A stretch of DNA of 64,000 nucleotides from Burkholderiales bacterium (lineage in GTDB: Bacteria; Pseudomonadota; Gammaproteobacteria; Burkholderiales; SHXO01), in assembly GCA_020854105.1 (NCBI GenBank), contig JADZGB010000027.1:1-64000 (forward strand), written 5' to 3'. Made by a program: the position numbers and the translations under genes. The notes beneath the pieces are model-generated. The model was not told where the DNA came from and made no database searches. It saw only the letters and a program-made list of their open reading frames with translations. Shown here piece after piece: positions 17,288-25,040 of this stretch (the stretch's first letter is position 1; every line of letters begins with the position of its first letter).

Positions 17288-18538
17288 TCAGTCTGCCGCG
17301 AAACGGAACTGCACCGACGGAGTGCGTCCGCTCACGATGTCGGCAATGGCGCGGCCCGACCCCGCGCACAGGGTCCAGCCGAGCGTGCCGTGCCCGGTGT
17401 TCAGGAACAGGCCGGGAATGCGCGTGCGCCCGATCACCGGGACGTTGCCCGGCGTTGCCGGGCGCAGCCCCGCCCACTTCACCGCGTTCGCGAAGTCGCC
17501 CGCCCGTGGAAACAGTTCCCGCACGCGGCGCAGGATGGCATTGCAGCGCACCTCGTTGACGCTGGTGTCATATCCGCCGAGTTCAGCGGTGCCGGCCACG
17601 CGCAGGCGATCGCCCAGCCGCGACAGCGCCAGCTTGTGACCCTCGTCGGTGAGGCACACGGTCGGCGCCTCGGCACCGGCGCCGGGTATCGTCACCGAGT
17701 AACCCTTCACCGGATACACCGGCACCCGCAGGCCGAGCGGCTCCAGCAGGTGCGGCGAACTCACGCCCAGGCACGCCAGCACGGCGTCGGCCTCCAGGCG
17801 CTCCTGGGTGCCGGCGCGTTCGATGCGCACCGCGCGCACCCGCTCGGCGTCGGCCTCGATCGCCAGCGCGGTGGTGTCGAACGAGAATGCCACCCCGCGC
17901 CCAGCACAGGACTGCGCCAGATTGTGCGTGAACACGTGAGCGTCGCCGCTCTCGTCGGTCGGCGCATACGTCCCGCCGACCGGGCGCACGCGGCTGCCCG
18001 CGAGTGCTGGTTCGATCTCGAGGCACTGCTGTGCGCTCCTGGTCTCGAGCGGATAGCCGCCGCGGCGCACCAGCTCGGCACGCGGCTTCGCGGCCTCGAA
18101 CTCCCGCGCGTCGAAATACAGCTGCAGGATGCCGCGTTCGAGGTGGTGGTAGTCGAGCTTCGTGGCCGCACGCAGCGCCTTGAGTTCCTGTCCGCTGTAG
18201 ATCGCCAGACGCAGGATCTGCAGGGTGTTGTCGCGCGTGCGGCCCGGCAGGCATTCGTACAGGAAGCGGGCGCCCCAGCGCCACTGGCGTGCGCTGAGCA
18301 TGGGACGGAACAGCAGCGGCGCCTCCTCGTTGCCCAGCCACTTCAGGATCTTCGCGGGTGCGGAGGGATTGGACCAGGGTTCGGCCTGGCTCACCGAGAT
18401 CTGGCCGCCGTTGGCGAAGCTGGTTTCCAGCCCGGCGCCGGACTGGCGCTCGATCACGTGCACCTCATGGCCGGCCTCGGCCAGGTACCACGCGCTGGTC
18501 ACGCCGACGACGCCGGCGCCGAGGACTAGGATCTTCAA
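17288..18538 (-). CDS. dadA: D-amino acid dehydrogenase, small subunit type
   Basis: A 416-aa FAD-dependent oxidoreductase. The N-terminal dinucleotide fold is VLGAGVVGVTSAWYLAEAGHEV, followed by SFANGGQISVSQAEPW, a DadA signature. The C-terminus carries GLRPATPGNVPVIGRT and LNTGHGTLGWTLCAGSG. It deaminates D-alanine and other D-amino acids at the inner membrane, passing electrons to the respiratory chain. No alanine racemase gene is adjacent. It converges closely with the upstream kinase gene (7 bp). Confidence 0.92.
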   Translation of the reverse strand: MKILVLGAGVVGVTSAWYLAEAGHEVHVIERQSGAGLETSFANGGQISVSQAEPWSNPSAPAKILKWLGNEEAPLLFRPMLSARQWRWGARFLYECLPGRTRDNTLQILRLAIYSGQELKALRAATKLDYHHLERGILQLYFDAREFEAAKPRAELVRRGGYPLETRSAQQCLEIEPALAGSRVRPVGGTYAPTDESGDAHVFTHNLAQSCAGRGVAFSFDTTALAIEADAERVRAVRIERAGTQERLEADAVLACLGVSSPHLLEPLGLRVPVYPVKGYSVTIPGAGAEAPTVCLTDEGHKLALSRLGDRLRVAGTAELGGYDTSVNEVRCNAILRRVRELFPRAGDFANAVKWAGLRPATPGNVPVIGRTRIPGLFLNTGHGTLGWTLCAGSGRAIADIVSGRTPSVQFRFAAD

Positions 18539-18583
18539 GCGGTGCGACTCCCCTGTGCCGGGTGCATTACAGGATCTCCCCGG

Positions 18584-19015
18584 TCAGCGGCAGAACATGC
18601 GCTTGACCGGCATCGATCCGCCCGGAATCGTATTGCCGCGCTCGAACACCAGCTCGCAGGCGCGCACGCCCGGGGGCAGCGGCATGGTGAGCACGGCGTT
18701 GCTGCGGTCGTAGCTGCACTGCAGGTAGTGCGTGCGCGGCGAGTCGCGCAGCACCCAGCGAAGCACGAGTTCGCGCTTGCCCTGGCGCGCCTGATCCTGC
18801 TTGAGCCGGACCCGGTTGGCGGGCGGACCGTCGAACAGCGCAATGCCGGCGAGCCGTGCAGTGGAATCGCCATAGCTGACGCTCCAGCCCTCGGGCGGTT
18901 CCACACGCTGTTCGGCGCGGATGCTGTCCGGGCATGCGACCTCGGCCCACGACGCGGCAGGTACGCAAAGACAGCCGGCGACGAGCGCCACGCGCATACA
19001 TCGCATCGGGGGCAT
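18584..19015 (-). CDS. STY0301-like periplasmic protein
   Basis: A 143-aa secreted protein of unknown function. A signal peptide (RVALVAGCLCVPAASWA) precedes EVACPDSI and the segment GWSVSYGDSTARLAGIALFDGPPANRV, matching my recollection of the STY0301 family. Three further Cys residues (YLQCSYD, RACELVF, RMFCR) suggest disulfides. The ATG at 19015 is chosen because it opens the signal peptide; upstream in-frame codons give an unlikely basic extension. It lies 45 bp from dadA on the same strand. Confidence 0.65.
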   Translation of the reverse strand: MPPMRCMRVALVAGCLCVPAASWAEVACPDSIRAEQRVEPPEGWSVSYGDSTARLAGIALFDGPPANRVRLKQDQARQGKRELVLRWVLRDSPRTHYLQCSYDRSNAVLTMPLPPGVRACELVFERGNTIPGGSMPVKRMFCR

Positions 19016-19164
19016 CAGGAAATCCCTGTTCAAGAGTGCTCTTCGGTGACCGCCACGTTCGTGGCGCGCTTGTTGCTCGCGCGATGTCCTGCTCGACTCG
19101 GGCACTTGTCCGGCGAGACAACCTGCCCGCGGGCCCTAAGCGATCCGAATTATACGTTGCCCGC

Positions 19165-21846
19165 ATGAACGCCCCCACCTCCGATGCACGCATCGCGCTG
19201 GATCACGACCGCTTCCGCGCCGTCGTGGATCTGTCGCCGGATGCGATTCTCATGCACCTGCACGGGCGCATCACCTACGTGAACGAGGCCGCCGTACGGC
19301 TGTTCGGCGCGCAGGGGCGGGACGCACTGCTCGGGCAGCCGGTGATGGAGCGAATCGATCCGCAGTTCCGCGAGCTTGCCCTGTCGCGGACCCGTCGTGT
19401 CGTCCAGGGCGGCATCGCGCAGCCGGCCGGCATGCGCTGGCTGCGCATGGACGGGAGCCGGTTCGATGTCGAGGTGAGCGCCTCGCCGTTTTCGACGCCA
19501 CGGGGCATCTCGATCCAGGTCTTCGTGCGCGATGTCAGCGAGCGCAGGCAGGTCGAGCGCCGCATCGCGCGCGTGACCCACCTGTATCTCGCACTCAGCC
19601 TTGCCGCGCAGCAGGCGGCTGCGGCGCGCACGTGCGAGGAGCTGTTCGCACACGTGTGCACCACCGCGGTCGAGTACGGGGGATTGCGCACCAGCTGGAT
19701 CGGTCTGGCCGATGCGGGCCGCGGCCGCGTGGTGCCCGCCGCCGCGAGCGGGCCAGGCGAGGGCTACTGCCGGCAGGTGCGCGTGTCGCTGGATCCACGG
19801 CTTGCCGAGGGGCAGGGCCTGCTGACGAGCGCCATGCGCGAACGCGTGGTGCAGGTGTGCAACGACATCGCCGCCGACCCGGCCGAGCGCCCCTGGCTGG
19901 CGCCGGCTCAGGCGTTCGGCCTGCGCAGCGTCGCGGCCTTTCCGCTGCTGGAGCAGGGCAGGCCGGTGGGCGTGATCGCCTATTACGCCGACGAACCCGG
20001 CTACTTCCATTCCGAACTCACGGATCTGCTCGCGCGCATCGCGGACCAGGTCTCGCACGCGCTCGACCGGCTCGCCTCCGAGCGGCGCAAGCAGGAGGCC
20101 GAGGCGGCCCTGCGCGCGCAGCAGCGCAGCATGGCAACCCTCATGGACAGCCTGCCTGGGATGGTCTACCGGTGTCGCCTCGACATGGACTGGACCATGG
20201 ATTTCGTCAGCGACGGCTGCCTGGATCTCACCGGATATCGCGCCGACGAACTCACGCACTCCCGTGCGCTGTCCTTCGGGCAGCTCATTCATCCCGAGGA
20301 CCGCGCGCAGGTAGCGGCGCAGACCCAGGCCGCGCTGCGGGCACGCACGCGCTTCACGCTCGAGTATCGCATCCTCACTCGCGACGCCGGCGAGAAGTGG
20401 GTCTGGGACAACGGCGTGGGCGTGTTCGACGGCGGCGGACAGCTGGAGCAGATCGAAGGGTTCATCGCCGACATCACCGCGGTCAGGCGCTATCGCCAAC
20501 AGCTCGAGTACCAGGCCCATCATGATCCGCTCACCGGCCTGGCCAACCGCGGCCTGCTGCGCGAGCGGCTGCACCAGGCCATCGCGCAGGCCGAGCGCCA
20601 GCAGCGCGCACTGGCACTCATGTTCATCGATCTGGACGACTTCAAGCTGATCAACGACAGCATGGGGCACAGTGTCGGCGACGAACTGCTCAAGCTTGCC
20701 GCGCATCGCCTGCGCGCCTGTGTGCGCGAGGAGGACACCGTGGCGCGACTGGGCGGCGACGAATTCGTGCTGCTTCTGGTGGACCAGGAGGGCGATGGGT
20801 CCGTGAGCCAGGCGGTGGAGCGCCTGCTCGGGTCGATGTCGCAGCCCTATCGCGTGCTGGGCAAGGAATTCGTACTGACCTGCAGCGTCGGCGTGGCGCT
20901 GTTCCCGAACGACGGACGCGACGTGGAGACTCTGCTCAAGCACGCGGATGCGGCGATGTATCGCGCGAAGGCGGTGGGCCGCAACGCGCACCACTTCTTC
21001 ACCGAGGAGATCAACACGCAGATCGCAGAGCGCCTGGCGATGGAGCGCGACCTGCGCCGGGCGCTGCAGAACCAGGAGTTCGTACTGCACTATCAGCCGA
21101 AGGTGGCGCTGCGGTCGGGCACGATGATCGGTGCCGAGGCCCTGGTGCGCTGGAATCACCCCGACAAGGGCGTGATCCCGCCCGTGCGCTTCATTCCCGT
21201 CGCCGAGGAGACCGGCCTGATCCTGCCGCTGGGCGACTGGGTGCTGCGCGAAGCGGCACGGCAGGCCAGGGCGTGGCGCGACGCAGGGCTGGACTTCAAC
21301 TGCCTGTCGGTAAATCTGTCCGCGCGCCAGTTCAAGCAGCGCGATCTCGTGCAGCAGATCGACGATGCGCTGCGAGCGAGCGGGCTGCCGGCGCACTGCC
21401 TCGACCTCGAACTCACCGAGAGCCTCATGATGGAGAACGTCGAGGCCAATCTGCAGTGCCTGCAGGCGCTCAAGACGCTGGGCATGCAACTGTCGCTCGA
21501 CGACTTCGGAACCGGCTATTCCAGTCTCAGCTCCCTGCGCCGGTTTCCGGTCGACCGGCTCAAGATCGACAAGTCCTTCGTGCGCGACATCGCACGCGAC
21601 GCCGGCGCTGCCGCGATCACGCAGGCGATTATCCGGCTCGGGCAGATCCTCGGACTGGCGGTCACGGCCGAGGGCGTGGAGACCGAGGAGCAGCTGCGGT
21701 TCCTGGCCCGTCACGGCTGCGACGAGGCGCAGGGGTACTACTTCAGCCCGCCGCTGGCAGCCGATGCATTCGAGGCGCTGTGGCGCCGCGGGCTGCTGGC
21801 GCCGCCGGGATGGTGTGCGCCCCTGGCCCTGTCCGCGATCGTCTGA
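19165..21846 (+). CDS. PAS-GAF-PAS-GGDEF-EAL cyclic-di-GMP signalling protein
   Basis: An 893-aa soluble protein. Order: PAS (about 10-125), GAF (about 140-305), PAS (about 325-440), GGDEF (about 445-610) and EAL (about 630-885). The diguanylate-cyclase site is intact as GGDEF at 530-534, with an inhibitory I-site RxxD (R-E-E-D) five residues before it. The phosphodiesterase site is intact as EAL at 658-660, plus DDFGTGYSSL and AEGVETEEQL. Both activities could therefore be present, with product feedback on synthesis. No membrane segment is seen. The ATG at 19165 opens the PAS domain directly; longer in-frame extensions overlap the upstream region and look non-coding. Confidence 0.92.
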   Translation: MNAPTSDARIALDHDRFRAVVDLSPDAILMHLHGRITYVNEAAVRLFGAQGRDALLGQPVMERIDPQFRELALSRTRRVVQGGIAQPAGMRWLRMDGSRFDVEVSASPFSTPRGISIQVFVRDVSERRQVERRIARVTHLYLALSLAAQQAAAARTCEELFAHVCTTAVEYGGLRTSWIGLADAGRGRVVPAAASGPGEGYCRQVRVSLDPRLAEGQGLLTSAMRERVVQVCNDIAADPAERPWLAPAQAFGLRSVAAFPLLEQGRPVGVIAYYADEPGYFHSELTDLLARIADQVSHALDRLASERRKQEAEAALRAQQRSMATLMDSLPGMVYRCRLDMDWTMDFVSDGCLDLTGYRADELTHSRALSFGQLIHPEDRAQVAAQTQAALRARTRFTLEYRILTRDAGEKWVWDNGVGVFDGGGQLEQIEGFIADITAVRRYRQQLEYQAHHDPLTGLANRGLLRERLHQAIAQAERQQRALALMFIDLDDFKLINDSMGHSVGDELLKLAAHRLRACVREEDTVARLGGDEFVLLLVDQEGDGSVSQAVERLLGSMSQPYRVLGKEFVLTCSVGVALFPNDGRDVETLLKHADAAMYRAKAVGRNAHHFFTEEINTQIAERLAMERDLRRALQNQEFVLHYQPKVALRSGTMIGAEALVRWNHPDKGVIPPVRFIPVAEETGLILPLGDWVLREAARQARAWRDAGLDFNCLSVNLSARQFKQRDLVQQIDDALRASGLPAHCLDLELTESLMMENVEANLQCLQALKTLGMQLSLDDFGTGYSSLSSLRRFPVDRLKIDKSFVRDIARDAGAAAITQAIIRLGQILGLAVTAEGVETEEQLRFLARHGCDEAQGYYFSPPLAADAFEALWRRGLLAPPGWCAPLALSAIV

Positions 21847-21882
21847 CGACAACGGCCGTCCGCGTCGAAAGCGGCGACGTAT

Positions 21883-21909
21883 CGTCATTCCGGCGAAAGC
21901 CGGAATTCA
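21883..21909. repeat. REP-type palindrome with GAAA loop
   Basis: A perfect 8-bp stem, ATTCCGGC (21887-21894) and GCCGGAAT (21899-21906), encloses a GAAA tetraloop and is flanked by CGTC. It lies between the convergent ends of the GGDEF-EAL gene and an SDR gene and could act as a bidirectional RNA hairpin. The same element recurs as a cluster at 46746-46919. Confidence 0.75.
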
Positions 21910-21933
21910 CGGTGCGTTGCGGTGCGCTGCGGC

Positions 21934-22722
21934 TCAGAGCTCGATCGGCCAGGCCGTGCCGGCCGAGATGCCTCCGTCCACGCGAATCACCTGACCGGTG
22001 ACGAAGGCGGCTGCCTGCGATGCCAGGAACACGGTCGTGCCCACCAGCTCGCGCACCTCGCCCAGCCGTCCCAGCGGCGTGTTGGCGATGGCCCAGTCGC
22101 GCACGTGTTCCTGCTGCCACATCTTCGAGGACAGCGCGGTCGGAAAGAATCCCGGCGCGATCGCGTTCACGCGCACGCCGTGCGGGCCCCACTCGGTGGC
22201 CATGCCGCGCGTCATCATGCTCAGCCCGCCCTTGCTCATGGCATAGGGCGTCACACCTTTCAGAGGGGCGTAGGTATTGAGCGAATCCACGTTGACGATG
22301 GAGCCGCTGCCGCGCGCGATCATGTGGCGGCCCACTGCCTGTGCGGCGAGAAACGCCCCGCGCAGGTTGATGTCCAGGATCCAGTCGTAGGTGTCGACGT
22401 CGTACTGCTCGACCTTCATGCGCTTGTTCACGCCGGCCACGTTGAGCAGGGTGTCGATGCGGCCGTGTTCGCCGATCACCGCATCGACCATGGCTTCGAT
22501 GTCGGACGGTTTCGCCACGTCGCACACGACTGTGGAGACCGGATGTCTGGCGCTGGAGATTTCCCTGGCGGCCTGTTCCAGCGTGCCGAGCTCGCGGCCG
22601 GCGATGACGACCCGCGCGCCGCGCTCGGCGAATCCCTCCCCCAGTGCGCGGCCGATGCCGCGGCTGCCGCCGGAGACGAGGACGATCTGGTCGGTGACGG
22701 AGAAGAGCGCGTCGTTGTGCAT
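21934..22722 (-). CDS. Short-chain dehydrogenase/reductase
   Basis: A 262-aa classical SDR. The cofactor motif is VSGGSRGIGRALGEGFAERGA, and the catalytic Ser and YxxxK appear in VNVDSLNTYAPLKGVTPYAMSKGG. The C-terminus GQVIRVDGGIS is conventional. The Asn of the usual NNAG is replaced in LLNVAGVN, a common variant. The ATG at 22722 was chosen because the in-frame extension upstream is basic and family-atypical. It lies downstream of the AlgH-like gene on the same strand (35 bp). Gluconate-5-dehydrogenase-like activity is possible; the substrate is unknown. Confidence 0.87.
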   Translation of the reverse strand: MHNDALFSVTDQIVLVSGGSRGIGRALGEGFAERGARVVIAGRELGTLEQAAREISSARHPVSTVVCDVAKPSDIEAMVDAVIGEHGRIDTLLNVAGVNKRMKVEQYDVDTYDWILDINLRGAFLAAQAVGRHMIARGSGSIVNVDSLNTYAPLKGVTPYAMSKGGLSMMTRGMATEWGPHGVRVNAIAPGFFPTALSSKMWQQEHVRDWAIANTPLGRLGEVRELVGTTVFLASQAAAFVTGQVIRVDGGISAGTAWPIEL

Positions 22723-22757
22723 GTCCGTGCGCAGTGACAGGTCGGTTGAAGGACGGG

Positions 22758-23402
22758 TCAGGTCTCGATCGCCGTGGCACGCACCAGAAGCCTGCGCCAC
22801 AGCTGATCCGGCCTGGAATCGAGGATCGTCTCGAGTTCGGCCGGCAATACGTACCAGGCGCCGGACTCGATCTCGCGTTCGAGCTGCGCGGCAGTCCATC
22901 CCGCGTAGCCGACGAAGAAGCGTTCGATGCGACCGTTCCCGATCAGCCATTCATCCAGGAAGGACCCATCCGTGCTCAGGTGCAGATCGCCCAGGACGGG
23001 AAAGCTGTCGATGGGAGCCACGGTGCTTCGAACCAGGTACCACAGCATGTCCGGGCGCACCGGTCCGCCCAGGTAGATCGGATCCTGCAGCCGGCTGAGG
23101 ATCCCGTCCTCGGCGAAGGCCTCGGCCCAGGGGATGTCGACACGCCGGTTCAGCACCACTCCGGTGGGCGCTCCGTTCTCGGGAAAGACCACCAGCACCA
23201 CGCTCGCGCGAAAGTTCGGATCGGCCAGCTGCGGCGATGCCACCAGCAGTACGGGCTCGCGTGCGTGAGCGTGCCTCCCGGCGAGCAGCGCCGCGGACAG
23301 CAGCACCAGCGCCAGCAGCAGGCTGCGCACGAGGCTGCCGGGCGTGGGGATGGTGCGCGAAGCGGATGCGGGGCGCATGGATGACGCAGCGTTCCGGGAC
23401 AT
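22758..23402 (-). CDS. YqgE/AlgH-family protein with N-terminal signal peptide
   Basis: A protein of about 214 aa. A basic start and a hydrophobic stretch (SLLLALVLLSAALLAGRHAHA) precede an AlgH-like domain with GVVLNRRVDIPWAEAF, YLGGPVRPDML and FVGYAGWTAAQLEREI. YqgE/AlgH proteins are normally cytosolic and lack a signal, so this is an exported variant. The start is uncertain: ATG at 23402 or 23378 both lack a clear ribosome-binding site, and an ATG also occurs at 23411 inside the adjacent tandem repeat. Function of the family is poorly defined. Confidence 0.75.
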   Translation of the reverse strand: MSRNAASSMRPASASRTIPTPGSLVRSLLLALVLLSAALLAGRHAHAREPVLLVASPQLADPNFRASVVLVVFPENGAPTGVVLNRRVDIPWAEAFAEDGILSRLQDPIYLGGPVRPDMLWYLVRSTVAPIDSFPVLGDLHLSTDGSFLDEWLIGNGRIERFFVGYAGWTAAQLEREIESGAWYVLPAELETILDSRPDQLWRRLLVRATAIET

Positions 23403-23408
23403 CGGTAT

Positions 23409-23545
23409 CATGGCGAAACTATCATGGCGCAATTCTCATGGCGCAATTCTCACGGCGCAACTAACACGGCGCAACTAACACGGCGCAACTAACACGGCAC
23501 AACTCACACGGCACAACTCACACGGCGCAACTCACACGGCGCAAC
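23409..23545. repeat. Tandem array of nearly ten 14-bp units
   Basis: Nine complete 14-bp copies plus an 11-bp partial run from 23409 with plus-strand consensus CACGGCGCAACTAA. Three copies nearest the AlgH-like gene are CATGGCG variants, the middle three are identical to each other, and the next three end ACTCA. This staircase of variants is what stepwise duplication produces. The array fills most of the gap between the MATE gene stop and the AlgH-like gene start, hence the leader of the latter on the minus strand. Confidence 0.92.
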
Positions 23546-23600
23546 GGTACAGGCGGCGGCAGCGCGTCGCAAGTGCGGGCCCGGCTCATGCCGACCCGGC

Positions 23601-25031
23601 TCAGCGCAGCGCGATGCGGCGCCATGCCCCCGAGCGCCAGCGCAGGAACATCACGGCGCCGAGCATCCCGGTATAGAGCAGCAGAGCCGCCCAGCCTCCG
23701 GCCGCACCCAGTCCGAACTGCGGCAGGAAGCCGACCAGGCCCTCGCCCGGAGCGAAGCTGAGCATGTGCGTGAGTGGAACGAAGCCGAGCCAGGACAACA
23801 GCAGCACGAGCAGCGTCGGTACCCGCACGTCGCCGGCGCCGCGCAGGCAGAAGCTCGCGCCGAGGTTGAAGCCGTCGAACACCTGGTAGGCGGCCGCGAT
23901 CCACAGCAGCACGCGGGCGGATTCGAGCGCCTGCGCCGCCGCGGCATCCTGCGCGGTCACGAACAGCGGCAGGAGCCAGGGTCCGGCCAGCGCGAGCAGC
24001 AGGCTCACCAATCCCATGTACATGACGTTGATGCGGATCGCCGCGTTGCCCACGTGCGCGGCCCAGTCGCGGTCACCCGCGCCGATGGACTGTCCGACCA
24101 GGGTGGTGCCTGCGCTGGCGATGCCGATCGCCGGCATGTATGCGAGCGAGGTCATCATCATGACCATCTGCGTGGCCGCTCCGGCAGCGGCCCCCAGGCC
24201 GGAGAGCATCACCTGGAACAGTGCCAGGCCGGTGAGGTCCGCCGCCGGCAGCATCCCCATCGGCACACCCAGGCGCACGACCAGCCCCATGCGTGCCGCG
24301 CTGGGGCGCCAGTGCAGATGCGAGCCGTATGCCCGCCGCACCCCGGCACTCAGGAACAGCGCCAGGCCGAGTCCGATGCCGATCAGCTGCGCGGCGCCGG
24401 TGGCCCAGGCGACGCCTGCCACCCCGAGTCCGAGTTCGAACGCGAACCACTGATTGAGCACGGCATTGCTCACCGACACGACGAGCATCACTGCCAGGGT
24501 GACCGATGTGCGTCCGATGCCGTTGAAGAAGCTGGTCACCGTCCACAGCGCGACGCCGGCGGCCGCGCCGAGCATGCGCGGGAACCAGAACTCCAGCGCC
24601 GCATCGCGCACCTCGGGTGCGAGCGGGAACGGCGCCAGCAGGAAGGTGCCGCACAGCGCGACAATGACGAACAGGGGCAGCATCGACAGGGCACTCCACA
24701 GCCCGGCCCACGCGGCCTCGGCTGCCTCGCCGCGTTCGCCCGCGCCGTGCGCCTGGGCTACGAGGGTCTGGACCGCCATCGATACGCCGCCGAACAGCAG
24801 CACGAACACGATGACGAACCAGTACACCGCGCCCACCCCGGCCATTGCCGCGGTGGAGACGCGTCCCAGGAACCAGGTGTCGGTCAGATTGAGGATCGCC
24901 TGCACGCCGCTGTTCAGAAACAGTGGCGCGGCCAGTGCGAACACCGCGCGATAGTCCACGCGCCGGGTGCCGTGCGGGTCGCGGCGCAGGGCCGGCAGGC
25001 GCCGCGATGTGGCAGAGGCCGGGCCGCGCAT
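23601..25031 (-). CDS. MATE-family efflux transporter
   Basis: A 476-aa integral membrane protein with about twelve hydrophobic segments in two similar halves. Family features include the N-terminal AAPLFLNSGVQAILNLTDTWFLGRVSTAAMAGVG and, in the second half, MPAIGIASAGTTLVGQSIGAGD. MATE proteins export cationic drugs or metabolites using a Na+ or H+ gradient. The ATG at 25031 lies 9 bp past the stop of the 5'-nucleotidase gene, so the two probably share a transcript. Confidence 0.9.
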   Translation of the reverse strand: MRGPASATSRRLPALRRDPHGTRRVDYRAVFALAAPLFLNSGVQAILNLTDTWFLGRVSTAAMAGVGAVYWFVIVFVLLFGGVSMAVQTLVAQAHGAGERGEAAEAAWAGLWSALSMLPLFVIVALCGTFLLAPFPLAPEVRDAALEFWFPRMLGAAAGVALWTVTSFFNGIGRTSVTLAVMLVVSVSNAVLNQWFAFELGLGVAGVAWATGAAQLIGIGLGLALFLSAGVRRAYGSHLHWRPSAARMGLVVRLGVPMGMLPAADLTGLALFQVMLSGLGAAAGAATQMVMMMTSLAYMPAIGIASAGTTLVGQSIGAGDRDWAAHVGNAAIRINVMYMGLVSLLLALAGPWLLPLFVTAQDAAAAQALESARVLLWIAAAYQVFDGFNLGASFCLRGAGDVRVPTLLVLLLSWLGFVPLTHMLSFAPGEGLVGFLPQFGLGAAGGWAALLLYTGMLGAVMFLRWRSGAWRRIALR

Positions 25032-25040
25032 GCGCCGGAC

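Noticed and set aside
19150-21888. A 912-codon open frame opposite the GGDEF-EAL gene
   Set aside because: Shadow of the sense gene's codon bias; no ribosome-binding site or family motif.
23409-23545. CRISPR array
   Set aside because: The units are contiguous 14-mers without spacers and no cas genes are present.
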